Part shown: positions 10,367-18,514 of the stretch, piece by piece | How the letters are laid out: each line of letters begins with the position of its first letter | Numbering within the stretch: the stretch's first letter is position 1 | NCBI GenBank assembly: GCA_903844635.1 | Contig: CAIMUF010000032.1 | Location: 109,871-173,870, forward strand | Origin: an uncultured Sulfuricurvum sp. | GTDB lineage: Bacteria; Campylobacterota; Campylobacteria; Campylobacterales; Sulfurimonadaceae | Direction of reading: 5' to 3' | DNA length: 64,000 nt | Made by a program: the position numbers and the translations under genes | Notes under the pieces: model-generated | Told to the model about the DNA's origin: nothing | Databases searched by the model: none | The model's input: the letters and a program-made list of their open reading frames with translations, nothing else

Positions 10367-10372
10367 ATTGTA
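10367..10372 (-). promoter_or_regulatory. -10 box for purH
   Basis: The minus strand reads TTTGGTACAAT, an extended -10 resembling the TTTGG-(N)-TATAAT boxes seen elsewhere in the window, 45 nt upstream of the purH start. Confidence 0.5.
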
Positions 10373-10405
10373 CCAAATGGTGGTTTAGGGGAAGGTAAAT
10401 TGAGG

Positions 10406-10411
10406 TAAAAT
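10406..10411 (+). promoter_or_regulatory. -10 box close to a start codon (possible leaderless start)
   Basis: TAAAAT ends 6 nt before the ATG at 10418. The nearest purine-rich stretch (GAGG) is 12 nt from the ATG, too far for an ordinary Shine-Dalgarno site, so transcription may start at or next to the ATG. Confidence 0.4.
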
Positions 10412-10417
10412 TGTCTT

Positions 10418-10912
10418 ATGCAATCGTTTAATCACCCTTTCCCGCCAACCCTCGATTCTAATACCCGTATACTGTTTTTAGGAAGTTTTCCCAGTATCGC
10501 ATCCTTTGAACAATCGTTTTATTATGCCCATCCCCGTAATGCGTTTTGGTTGATTATGGAAGAAATATTTGGGGTAACATTTCGAGACAATGAAGATAAA
10601 AAGCGTTTTTGTATTCAAATTGGAATCGGATTATGGGATGTAATCGGTTCGTGTGAGAGGAGTAATTCGAGCGACAGTAATCTAAAAAATATCGTACCAA
10701 ATGACTTTATGAAACTGCTTACAGAATATCCAAATATCAAAGTTATTGCGTTTACGGGGAAAAAAGCATTTGATCTGTTCCAAAAATATTTTAAAGAGTT
10801 AGAAATCGAAACCGTATTGCTTCCTTCTACTTCTCCCGCCCATGCAGCTATGACACGAAAAGAAAAAACCATTCTTTATAAAGAATTTTTAAATCATTAT
10901 TTAACTCTCTAA
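10418..10912 (+). CDS. DNA-deoxyinosine (hypoxanthine) glycosylase, UDG superfamily
   Basis: The 164-aa product matches the small UDG-superfamily group annotated as DNA-deoxyinosine glycosylase: ILFLGSFPSIASFE, YYAHPRNAFWLIM, GIGLWDVIGSCERSNSSDSN and TSPAHAAM are its hallmark motifs. It should excise deaminated bases such as hypoxanthine. It is divergent from purH, has no good ribosome site, and overlaps the convergent carboxypeptidase gene by 12 nt. The assignment to the superfamily is firm; exact base preference is inference. Confidence 0.86.
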   Translation: MQSFNHPFPPTLDSNTRILFLGSFPSIASFEQSFYYAHPRNAFWLIMEEIFGVTFRDNEDKKRFCIQIGIGLWDVIGSCERSNSSDSNLKNIVPNDFMKLLTEYPNIKVIAFTGKKAFDLFQKYFKELEIETVLLPSTSPAHAAMTRKEKTILYKEFLNHYLTL

Positions 10913-11710
10913 CACCTGCTCAAAAATCGCTTTTGCCGTTTTCCAACGATCTACTTTTGCATTCATCATCACAATCAGACAATCACGCCCATCCTTTTTA
11001 GCTCTCGCGATCAAACAAGCTCCGGCTTTGTTGGTAAAACCCGTTTTTACTCCGACGGCATATTGATATCGATTTAAAAGACGATTGTGCGTATAGGCTT
11101 TGAAGAGTTTCAATTTGTCTTTATTCAGTACATAGTATGCATGACTGTTGAGTTTGCTGATTGTATTAAATGTTGAATTTTTAATAGCGTATTCGGTCAT
11201 TTTAAGTAAATCCGTGGGAGTAGAGTAGTGATCTGCCCCATCGTATCCACAAGGATTAGTAAAATGAGTGCGGTTCATCCCGATTTGTCTAGCTTTAATA
11301 TTCATCATGGCTATAAAATGCTCTTCATCCCCGCCCACAGTGATTGCAATCGCTTTTGCCGCATCGTTATCGGATTTAATCATAGCGGCTTTGACCAAAT
11401 CCGACATCAAGACGACATCTCCGCGTTTGTAGCCAGCTATTGTAGGTTGGACCTTAGTCATCTCATTTGTAATGGTTACGGCGTGATTCATCTTGCCGCT
11501 TTGTATTGCCAAAAGAGCTGTCATTACCTTGGTTAAGCTCGCAGGGCTTACTCGTTTTTCGGCGTCTTTAGAATATAAAACATGCTTGGTATTTAAATCT
11601 TTAACGACCAATGCTCCCACTTTTAACCCATCGAGCTCATGTTTATCAATACTGGCATACAGAGACATACTCAAGGTCAAACATAATGCAGAAATTTTTT
11701 TAATCATCAT
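10901..11710 (-). CDS. D-alanyl-D-alanine carboxypeptidase (peptidase S11)
   Basis: Penicillin-binding-protein-type carboxypeptidase that trims peptidoglycan stem peptides in the periplasm. All three active-site motifs are present: SxxK in SPASLTKVM (~residue 57), SDN in MIKSDNDAAKAI, and KTG in VGVKTGFTNKAG. A signal peptide (IKKISALCLTLSMSLYAS) precedes the domain. At about 269 aa it is single-domain and lacks the beta-rich C-terminal domain and amphipathic anchor of E. coli DacA. The ORF-track start is TTG; the next ATG is chosen here. Confidence 0.93.
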   Translation of the reverse strand: MMIKKISALCLTLSMSLYASIDKHELDGLKVGALVVKDLNTKHVLYSKDAEKRVSPASLTKVMTALLAIQSGKMNHAVTITNEMTKVQPTIAGYKRGDVVLMSDLVKAAMIKSDNDAAKAIAITVGGDEEHFIAMMNIKARQIGMNRTHFTNPCGYDGADHYSTPTDLLKMTEYAIKNSTFNTISKLNSHAYYVLNKDKLKLFKAYTHNRLLNRYQYAVGVKTGFTNKAGACLIARAKKDGRDCLIVMMNAKVDRWKTAKAIFEQVLES

Positions 11711-11764
11711 CAATCCAAAAATATCATATATTTCTTATCAAAAGCAATCTACGTACCAATCACT

Positions 11765-12514
11765 CTACGCCTGACGTTTTTCAAGCCATAGAACACCTAC
11801 AAGTGTCAAAAGTGTTCCCACAAAAACAATACTATAACCTGTCGGCCAATCATAATGGAAGGAAAGAGCCAATGCCAACGCCACGAATATCCAGCCATAG
11901 ATCCATCCAAAGAGAAGAGGTTTCATCCGTGTCTGAAGCAACGCAATCAAAGCAGGAGCGATAAGGAGTGTAAACACTACCAAAACTCCCGCAAGAGGAA
12001 CAGCAACGGTCACCATGACTGATAAAAGTGAGAAAAAGAACAGTTCTTTCCCAAATCCACTTAATTTTGGATAAATTGTATAATAGAGCAAGGCGATCAC
12101 AACAAAAATACCCGCTGCTGTTAAAATGTCACTATTACTGACGAATAAAATATCGTTTGCCATTAAGCGTTTAAAAAGTTCATCCCCCTCACTCCCACTG
12201 CTAAGAACAATCATCACCGATGAGGCGCCTAAAGCGTACAGTAAACCGATAAATGCCTCAATGTGACGACTATTACGATTTGCATATGCGATAAGCAAGG
12301 CCCCTGCAAGTGCAAATCCAAAACTTAAAAAAAGTTGATACTCTCCTGCAAAAAATACGGTACTGACTGCAATTCCTACCGCTGCGATCTGACCAACAGC
12401 CAGATCGGTAAAAATAACGCCGCGACGTATAATTTCCAGACCGAATATCGCATGAATACCGACAAGAAAAAATGCCAATATTAATACAGGCCATAAAATC
12501 TCTATGGCTTGCAT
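11765..12514 (-). CDS. znuB: Metal ABC transporter permease (ZnuB/MntB family)
   Basis: The 249-aa product has seven or so hydrophobic helices and ABC-3 family signatures (IFGLEIIRRGVIFTDLAVGQIAAVGIA near the start, VAVPLAGVLVVFTLLIAPA near residue 180). It should form the membrane channel for zinc or manganese import. It overlaps the 3' end of the binding-protein gene by 13 nt, so the two are coupled. The ATPase normally encoded with these genes (znuC) is absent here; zinc rather than manganese is inferred from the binding protein. Confidence 0.88.
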   Translation of the reverse strand: MQAIEILWPVLILAFFLVGIHAIFGLEIIRRGVIFTDLAVGQIAAVGIAVSTVFFAGEYQLFLSFGFALAGALLIAYANRNSRHIEAFIGLLYALGASSVMIVLSSGSEGDELFKRLMANDILFVSNSDILTAAGIFVVIALLYYTIYPKLSGFGKELFFFSLLSVMVTVAVPLAGVLVVFTLLIAPALIALLQTRMKPLLFGWIYGWIFVALALALSFHYDWPTGYSIVFVGTLLTLVGVLWLEKRQA

Positions 12515-13377
12515 GTTTGTTCAACCATTGAATCAAATAATTTATCCAACGTATTATTTTCTCCTCCGACATCATGCGCCAAAATAATGGCACGAGCACC
12601 TGATTTGCTTGCAATAAACTGAGCCGTTTTAGGTTCATGATAATCATCTTGGATAATCGTAGAAATTTTATCGGTTCGTATTTGGTTGATAATTTCTATC
12701 GTATGTTTGGAACTCGGAGAGATCCCAGGCAATGGCTCAATCGTTCCAGCAGTGTGAATACCATAGCGATTTAAAAAATAGCTAAACAACTCATGATACT
12801 GAATCACTTGCGTATTACGGCATGGTGACATTGTTTTATCCCACTGTGCCAATTTCACATTCCAATGCTTTACGAATTCATCATAATTGGCATGATATGC
12901 ATTTTTATTAGCGGGATCCATTGACGAGAGTTTTAACATAATGACTTTCGCTAAAATAGCCATATTATAAGGGTCCATAGCATAGTGAGGATTTCCCTCC
13001 GCATGAACATCCCCTTGCGCACGTGAAAGGGACGTCGGCTTATCAATCATTTTAACATACGTTGATAAGTCCAAATACCCAACTGAACCTTGAATGATTT
13101 TAGGATTATGAGCCTGATTTAAAAGAGGTGGTATCCACCCTATTTCCAAACCCCCTCCATTTAGAATCAAGAGATCACAATCTCTTAACTCACCAATATA
13201 CGAAGGACGCGGAGTCACAAAATGTGGATCAGAAGATGCAGATGCCAGAACACTGACCTCAACTTTAGCATGCGCAACGGCTTTTAGCAATTCTCCAATA
13301 TACGGATAAGCTACGGTCACATGAACCGAAGCGAACAAAGGAAAAGTGCATAAAAGTGGAAGTAATAATTTTTTCAT
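12502..13377 (-). CDS. znuA: Zinc/manganese ABC transporter substrate-binding protein (ZnuA-like)
   Basis: Periplasmic metal-binding protein of the cluster A-I family, 291 aa, with signal peptide MKKLLLPLLCTFPLFAS. Likely metal ligands sit in SDPHFVTPRPSYIG, GNPHYAMDP, QYHELFSYFLNRYGI and ILAHDVGGENNTL. The His-rich loop of many ZnuA proteins is reduced to a short DVHAEGNPH segment. The start has AAGGAAA upstream and lies 9 nt after the porin-like gene. Metal identity is inferred, not shown. Confidence 0.88.
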   Translation of the reverse strand: MKKLLLPLLCTFPLFASVHVTVAYPYIGELLKAVAHAKVEVSVLASASSDPHFVTPRPSYIGELRDCDLLILNGGGLEIGWIPPLLNQAHNPKIIQGSVGYLDLSTYVKMIDKPTSLSRAQGDVHAEGNPHYAMDPYNMAILAKVIMLKLSSMDPANKNAYHANYDEFVKHWNVKLAQWDKTMSPCRNTQVIQYHELFSYFLNRYGIHTAGTIEPLPGISPSSKHTIEIINQIRTDKISTIIQDDYHEPKTAQFIASKSGARAIILAHDVGGENNTLDKLFDSMVEQTCKP

Positions 13378-13386
13378 TGTGTTTCC

Positions 13387-14691
13387 TTAAAACGCGTGTG
13401 CGCCATGAGCGCCAAGTTCGAGTGTATAGTTCAACATCACTTCATGAATCGTTTTTGCCTGATCGTCGATATACTTTGAATGATCTTGATTGTATTGCAA
13501 GCGGAAACGTGAAAATTCAAATGGTTTGTACTCCAGTTTGATGCTGGTACGATGCAAGTTATCGACATTAGCAGCCATTGCAAGATTTGCATCATAGTAG
13601 CTATTTTTAGTAATCTCATCGTATCGAATCCCTGTTGCCCAGTTTTCATCGATTTTGTACATCAACTCGCTGTAATAGCCTGCTTGCTTATCCGTCATTG
13701 ATATATCATCTTTATTGCGCTGCATCCACTCATTTTGCCAGATCAACGAGCTGTATCCCCCAAGCGGATATTCAACGGTTAAATCCGCTCCGCAAATACG
13801 TGTTTGTCCGTAACTTGTAAAGCTGTCTACTATAGGCTCTGAACCATTCATATCTTGTACTACCGATTTTCCCTGCGCATAACTCAATCCAGCTAAAACC
13901 GTCACATTTCCGATATCGATACTGCCTTTTAAATAAGTCACCGCCGTTGATGCTGATTCTTTGGCACTAAATCCTTGATTTGGATTGCCATTAAATAACT
14001 CAAGTCCAGCCATTAAATAAAATGGTGTCGGAGCTACCCATTGAAGTTGTGCACCCTCCCCGCCGATTCCATCCGGTCCAAAAAATGCGTTGTTCACAAG
14101 TTCTTGATCTTCAAAATTCCACGCATGATGATGCTTTTCATTGACACGACCAAACGCACTTTTAAACTTCCCGGCTTTAAAACGTAAACCATAATCAAGA
14201 GCACGTGTCGTAAAAAATGCCTCTTCTACTTCTACTGTACCGTCTCCATGAATATGAAAAATAGCATTGGCATCGAAATACGGATCCACAGTAGAACTCA
14301 TGGCCAATTCTGCATAATTTAAATTAAATCCATCTTTACCATTGTTTTGTATCTCCATTGTCCCAAAACCTGGAATGGCTGCTGAAGAATAGGGTGTATT
14401 ACTCACATTGCGAGAGGTGTAACCGCCATTAAGAATCAAAGCAATATCAGGTAATAAAGAAGTTACTGTCCCTCCATCACTTTTAGTTGCCATTTTTTGA
14501 AGCATCTCTTCATCACTGGCCGTATCACTGATCGCTGTCACAGGAGTTGCTTCAAACATCTCTATACGCTTTTGCATCTCACCAAGCTGTTGCTGTAGTT
14601 GTACCATCTGTTTTTTTAACTGCTCTAACTCTGTATCACTTGCCGCGAGTACACCTGCACATACGAGTGAGAGAACTGTTTTTTTAAGCAT
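13387..14691 (-). CDS. Porin-like outer-membrane protein linked to metal uptake
   Basis: The 434-aa product has a signal peptide (MLKKTVLSLVCAGVLAAS), a short coiled coil (DTELEQLKKQMVQLQQQLGEMQKRIEMFE) and then alternating amphipathic strands ending in aromatic residues, as in porins; the C-terminus is HGAHAF, ending in Phe. A VNEKHHHAWNFEDQE segment could bind metal. It has no TonB box or plug domain. It sits directly upstream of znuA in the same orientation, suggesting an outer-membrane path for the same metal, which is inference. Confidence 0.78.
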   Translation of the reverse strand: MLKKTVLSLVCAGVLAASDTELEQLKKQMVQLQQQLGEMQKRIEMFEATPVTAISDTASDEEMLQKMATKSDGGTVTSLLPDIALILNGGYTSRNVSNTPYSSAAIPGFGTMEIQNNGKDGFNLNYAELAMSSTVDPYFDANAIFHIHGDGTVEVEEAFFTTRALDYGLRFKAGKFKSAFGRVNEKHHHAWNFEDQELVNNAFFGPDGIGGEGAQLQWVAPTPFYLMAGLELFNGNPNQGFSAKESASTAVTYLKGSIDIGNVTVLAGLSYAQGKSVVQDMNGSEPIVDSFTSYGQTRICGADLTVEYPLGGYSSLIWQNEWMQRNKDDISMTDKQAGYYSELMYKIDENWATGIRYDEITKNSYYDANLAMAANVDNLHRTSIKLEYKPFEFSRFRLQYNQDHSKYIDDQAKTIHEVMLNYTLELGAHGAHAF

Positions 14692-14741
14692 AGTTTCTCC
14701 GTTAATAATAATGATTAGTTTGAAAATAAATGTATTAATTA

Positions 14742-15011
14742 TTAAAAAGAAGGAGGAGCACGTGCATTAAAAGAGGTAAAACAAAATTCTTGAAAAGATG
14801 CGACTGAAGATTCGATAGCCCCAAAAGATACTAATGGTAATGGAAGATGAGATTCAAGTATCGGAGCATCCGCACCACTGGCAATATCATGTGCAAAACA
14901 TTTAACACAATCGCTGTGTTCTGTTACACTATTGTGAATATGCGTATTGGCAAAACTCATCGATGCCAAAAAACACATAATCCAAAAAAATTGCAGTTGT
15001 CCACGTTTCAT
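14742..15011 (-). CDS. Small exported Cys/His protein, DUF2946-like
   Basis: The product is about 89 aa with a signal peptide (MKRGQLQFFWIMCFLASMSFA), a short HIHNSVTEHSDCVKCFAH metal-ligand cluster containing CxxC, and a C-terminus FNARAPPSF. The last feature and the CxxC recall DUF2946-type small proteins found beside metal-uptake genes. The ORF track starts 6 codons upstream; MKRG is chosen because it gives a normal signal peptide and sits where a transcript from the upstream TATAAT box should begin. A role in metal handling is inferred from position. Confidence 0.65.
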   Translation of the reverse strand: MKRGQLQFFWIMCFLASMSFANTHIHNSVTEHSDCVKCFAHDIASGADAPILESHLPLPLVSFGAIESSVASFQEFCFTSFNARAPPSF

Positions 15012-15018
15012 ATCAGCC

Positions 15019-15070
15019 ATTATAACCAAAGAGGATGAATGTCATATTATCAATCTCATTTGGTTATAAT
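15019..15070. promoter_or_regulatory. Mirror-image divergent promoters within a 12-bp inverted repeat
   Basis: ATTATAACCAAA (15019-15030) and its exact reverse complement TTTGGTTATAAT (15059-15070) flank 28 bp. Each arm places a TATAAT box pointing outward, ending 5-7 nt before the ATG of the divergent genes at 15011 (minus) and 15076 (plus). The arms resemble the TTTGGCTATAAT box upstream of serS. It could be two extended -10 elements, a repressor operator, or both. Confidence 0.65.
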
Positions 15071-15075
15071 AACTT

Positions 15076-16194
15076 ATGAAAAGCTCATCGCCTGCCACGC
15101 TTGAAATTGTTAATGGCGCATTTAAAACCATTTTTAAATGTACTGGGAAATGGACATTGCACTATCTGAAAGAGATTGCGCTCACCCTTGAATCATATCC
15201 AGTAACATCACACATTACATGGGATATTACTAACGTTACCGAATTGGACTCTGCCGGTGTTGCTCTTTGGCATTTGTATTATCGTAAAGTTGAAAAAATG
15301 GGATTTGCATCCGAGATAATCGGAAGCAAAAAAGAGCACATTCAACTCTACAACCTCCTCTATCCCCATCCACAAGATGATGTAATAGCACCAAATCGTC
15401 CAGGGTGGCTGTATCGTGTCGGAAAAGAAGCCTATTTATCCATTAAAGGAATAGGAACTTTTCTAACATTTTTAGGTGAAGCCTTCACCGTTTTACTTTA
15501 CAGTCTACGAAACCCTTCTATCATTCGATACCGCTCCATCAGTTCCCATATTATTACTGCAGGATTTGATGCACTTCCTATTATTGCCGTCAGTGCATTC
15601 TTAATCGGAGTAGTGGTCGCTTTTCAGAGTATTGTTCAGCTTCAAAAATTCGGTGCTGATATTCTCATCGTCGATATGATTGGAATATCTTTAACACGTG
15701 AACTCGCACCCCTCATCACAGCTATCGTTATCGCCGGACGAAGCGGTTCTGCCTTCACCGCCCAAATCGGTGCCATGAAAATGACCCAAGAAATTGACGC
15801 AATGAAAACGATGGGATTTCACCCGCATCTTTTTTTAGTCTGGCCGCGCGTTATTGCCTTGATGATTGTTTTGCCCTTATTGATATTTTTTGCTGATCTC
15901 GTTGGGATATTTGGAGGGATGGTTATCGCATCTACTCAATCACACCTCTCCTACACAGAATTTATAAATCGTCTGCAAGGGGCGCTGCCCATTAAACATT
16001 TCATTATCGGAATAGTAAAAGGACCTTTTTTCGCAATTTTGATTGCGATGACCGGTACCTATCGAGGATTTCAAGTCTCTGCAAATACCGAGAGCATAGG
16101 GCAATACACCACGAAAAGTGTTGTTAATGCCATTTTCCTTGTTATCGCATGCGATGCTCTTTTCTCTATTCTTTTGACGGAGCTCAAGATATGA
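15076..16194 (+). CDS. mlaE: Lipid ABC transporter permease with fused STAS domain (MlaB-MlaE type)
   Basis: The 372-aa product has an N-terminal STAS-like domain (LEIVNGAFKTIFKCTGKWTLHY, then TELDSAGVALWHLYYRKV, up to ~residue 110). An MlaE permease domain follows, with GFDALPIIAVSAFLIGVVVAFQ and ELAPLITAIVIAGRSGSAFTAQ and about five membrane helices. In E. coli the STAS protein MlaB is separate; here it is fused. The system moves phospholipids between membranes. The next gene, the ATPase, starts in an ATGA overlap. There is no ribosome site before the ATG. Confidence 0.92.
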   Translation: MKSSSPATLEIVNGAFKTIFKCTGKWTLHYLKEIALTLESYPVTSHITWDITNVTELDSAGVALWHLYYRKVEKMGFASEIIGSKKEHIQLYNLLYPHPQDDVIAPNRPGWLYRVGKEAYLSIKGIGTFLTFLGEAFTVLLYSLRNPSIIRYRSISSHIITAGFDALPIIAVSAFLIGVVVAFQSIVQLQKFGADILIVDMIGISLTRELAPLITAIVIAGRSGSAFTAQIGAMKMTQEIDAMKTMGFHPHLFLVWPRVIALMIVLPLLIFFADLVGIFGGMVIASTQSHLSYTEFINRLQGALPIKHFIIGIVKGPFFAILIAMTGTYRGFQVSANTESIGQYTTKSVVNAIFLVIACDALFSILLTELKI

Positions 16195-16946
16195 ACCCCA
16201 TTATCATTGAAGCGCGTAATATTGTCACCTCCTTTGGAGAAAACCTTATTCACGATAACGTCAGCTGTACGATTCGAGAACATGAGATCTACGCCCTACT
16301 GGGAGGAAGTGGATCGGGCAAATCAACGTTACTTCGTGAAATGATTATGCTGGGAAAACCCTCAAGCGGCACTATCCATATTTTCGGAACTGACATTTCA
16401 CATTTGTCCCTTGTCGAAGCTCAGGGATTACGCAAAAAATGGGGCGTACTTTTTCAATCCGGTGCTCTGTATTCCTCACTTACGGTGGGCGAAAACATTG
16501 CCCTACTCTATGAAGAATACACCGATCTTCCTCCCAAACTCATCCGTGAGCTCATTAAACTCAAAATTGATCTGGTTGGTCTGCCTCAACATGCCATTCA
16601 CCTCTATCCAAGTGAACTAAGCGGAGGAATGGTCAAACGGGCATCCCTCGCCCGTGCGCTTGCTCTTGATCCGAAAGTTTTATTTTTAGATGAGCCCACT
16701 TCGGGACTTGACCCCTTGAGTTCACGGCAATTTGATGCATTGATTCAACAATTACGTGAACTTCTAGGACTTACCGTCGTCATGGTTACCCATGATTTGG
16801 ATACGATACACCATATTGTAGATCGCTTCTTGTTGCTGGGAGAGAGAAAAGTGATTGCTGAGGGGACACTCGATGAAGTCCTTGCCATCAATCACCCTAT
16901 AATCGATTATTTTTTTCAAAAGGAAACGCATGGAATCAAAAGTTAA
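16191..16946 (+). CDS. mlaF: Lipid ABC transporter ATP-binding protein (MlaF type)
   Basis: ABC ATPase of about 251 aa with Walker A GGSGSGKST, Q-loop VLFQSGALYSSLTV, signature LSGGMVKRASLARAL, Walker B VLFLDEPTSGLDP and the H-loop VTHDLDT. The LFQSGALY Q-loop is typical of MlaF proteins. The ORF track begins 14 codons earlier; the ATG overlapping the mlaE stop is chosen since it begins the conserved domain and fits the operon's coupling pattern. It powers the MlaE permease encoded just upstream. Confidence 0.94.
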   Translation: MNPIIIEARNIVTSFGENLIHDNVSCTIREHEIYALLGGSGSGKSTLLREMIMLGKPSSGTIHIFGTDISHLSLVEAQGLRKKWGVLFQSGALYSSLTVGENIALLYEEYTDLPPKLIRELIKLKIDLVGLPQHAIHLYPSELSGGMVKRASLARALALDPKVLFLDEPTSGLDPLSSRQFDALIQQLRELLGLTVVMVTHDLDTIHHIVDRFLLLGERKVIAEGTLDEVLAINHPIIDYFFQKETHGIKS

Positions 16947-17898
16947 CTATACTCTCGTCGGATTTTTTGTCCTTTTATTAACCGGGGCGTTAATTTCCTT
17001 TGCATTTTGGCTTGGAAAATACAATGACGATGAGAGACAATACCAACAATACAAAGTCTACATCACCGAGTCCATTTCTGGACTATCCCCGGAAGCCGCT
17101 GTCAAATTTCACGGCGTTGATGTCGGCAAGGTGGAAACAATACGCATTAATCCTCTCAACAGTGAAGAAGTTGAACTGATTTTAAAAATCAAAAAAGAGA
17201 CACCCATTCGAATCGATTCCATGGCAACACTTAAATTTTTCGGAATCACAGGCTTGGCGTTTATTGAAATAGCCGGAGGTTCGAAAAATTCACCCCTTCT
17301 CGTGACGTCTAAAAACAATATTGCCATTATTCCAACAGCTCCCTCTCTTATCAAACGGCTTGATGAAACACTGAGCAGTGTCGTAACCAAACTTTCAGAT
17401 ACTCTCGACCATACCAACGCCATCATGAGCGACACCAATACCAAAAACTTTTCCATAACACTGCAGAATCTAAAAATACTGACGCAGCGCATCAACAGCT
17501 ACCAAGATGAAATTGATGTATTACTCAAGAATTCCATACAAACTGGGAAAAAGCTAGATGAAACCATGCTAAAAGTTGGAACTTCCGCCGATAAAGTAGG
17601 CAGTTCCATGGATACCTTTAAAGTAACCATGAGAGACAGTCTCTCTCCCACCATGAAATCATGGGCTGAAACCTCTAAAAAAAGCAATGCACTCATCGAT
17701 AAAATCGAAACCTCTATGAATCGTGGTGACTATGATCTGCAATCCATCGCATCTGACTCAACCATAGAGCTCAATGCTCTTTTAGTCCAATCGCGCTCAT
17801 TACTAAGCGAGATGGAACTTACCCTTAAATCATTACGCGAAAGTCCATCCGATATACTTTTTAAAGAATCTACACCCAAACCGGGACCAGGAGAATGA
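16930..17898 (+). CDS. mlaD: MCE-domain lipid-transport protein (MlaD type)
   Basis: The 322-aa product has one N-terminal membrane helix (YTLVGFFVLLLTGALISFAFWLG) and an MCE domain of about 90 residues (ISGLSPEAAVKFHGVDVGKVETIRI, then FGITGLAFIEIAGG). A long helical C-terminal region (residues ~135-310) follows, longer than in E. coli MlaD. MCE proteins form periplasmic rings that carry lipids. The start has AGGAAA upstream and overlaps the end of the ATPase gene by 17 nt. Confidence 0.92.
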   Translation: MESKVNYTLVGFFVLLLTGALISFAFWLGKYNDDERQYQQYKVYITESISGLSPEAAVKFHGVDVGKVETIRINPLNSEEVELILKIKKETPIRIDSMATLKFFGITGLAFIEIAGGSKNSPLLVTSKNNIAIIPTAPSLIKRLDETLSSVVTKLSDTLDHTNAIMSDTNTKNFSITLQNLKILTQRINSYQDEIDVLLKNSIQTGKKLDETMLKVGTSADKVGSSMDTFKVTMRDSLSPTMKSWAETSKKSNALIDKIETSMNRGDYDLQSIASDSTIELNALLVQSRSLLSEMELTLKSLRESPSDILFKESTPKPGPGE

Positions 17899-17902
17899 TC
17901 GC

Positions 17903-18514
17903 ATGAAAACTGTCTTTTTAACAACACTGATTGCATTTATAGTGACAGGATGTTCCTCTCTTCGCCCGTCGTTGCACGAATACACCATCCTTCCCTCGTA
18001 TGTATCGCATGTTGCGACAACTCTGCCTATCAATGCGGCTCTGAAACTTTCGTCTACTAGAAGCATCCCTTCGCTCACCTCAACACAATTCTATTATCTC
18101 AAAGAGTCTTCTCGTATTGATGCTTATTTGTACAGCAGGTGGTCAGATTCCCCTTCCAGTATGATTGACCGTGCTGTGTATTCCTCTCTCCAAGATCAAC
18201 AGCTTTTTACCACTCTTATTCCCGCTACCTCAAGCGCAACAGCTAATCTACTCTTGGAATCGGATTTAAGAGCCTTTTACCACCGTTTTAGTGACAACTC
18301 CAAGAGCGAAGGGTTTATTGATATTACCTACCGACTGATTGATCCAAAAACCAAAAAAATAATTGCCTCAAAACGCTTTGTAATTATAGAACCGGCACTC
18401 TCAGCAGATGCACAAGGCGGAGTCAATGCTCTCACAAAAGCAACCCACCAACTCAGTGAAAACACAACCAGCTGGCTCGAAACGGTTGGAAAGGAAAACC
18501 AATGGATAAAATAG
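17903..18514 (+). CDS. ABC-type transport auxiliary lipoprotein
   Basis: The 203-aa product has a lipoprotein signal with lipobox (TLIAFIVTGCSS, Cys near residue 18) and a domain like PqiC/ABC-transport auxiliary components (YYLKESSRIDAYLYSRWSDSP, then LLLESDLRAFYHRF). It should be anchored to a membrane and serve the Mla-like transporter encoded upstream. The start has AGGAG 8 nt away. No MlaC-type soluble carrier gene is present, so this lipoprotein may partly fill that role; that is inference. Its 3' end overlaps pfkA by 13 nt. Confidence 0.85.
   Translation: MKTVFLTTLIAFIVTGCSSLRPSLHEYTILPSYVSHVATTLPINAALKLSSTRSIPSLTSTQFYYLKESSRIDAYLYSRWSDSPSSMIDRAVYSSLQDQQLFTTLIPATSSATANLLLESDLRAFYHRFSDNSKSEGFIDITYRLIDPKTKKIIASKRFVIIEPALSADAQGGVNALTKATHQLSENTTSWLETVGKENQWIK

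Noticed and set aside
12273-12647. 124-aa minus-strand ORF considered as a missing ZnuC fragment
   Set aside because: No Walker A, signature or Walker B motif; it is an alternate frame over the znuA-znuB junction.
14692-14741. AT-rich region before the porin-like gene as a Fur/Zur box
   Set aside because: Partial TAAT/ATTA symmetry only; not convincingly better than chance in AT-rich DNA.
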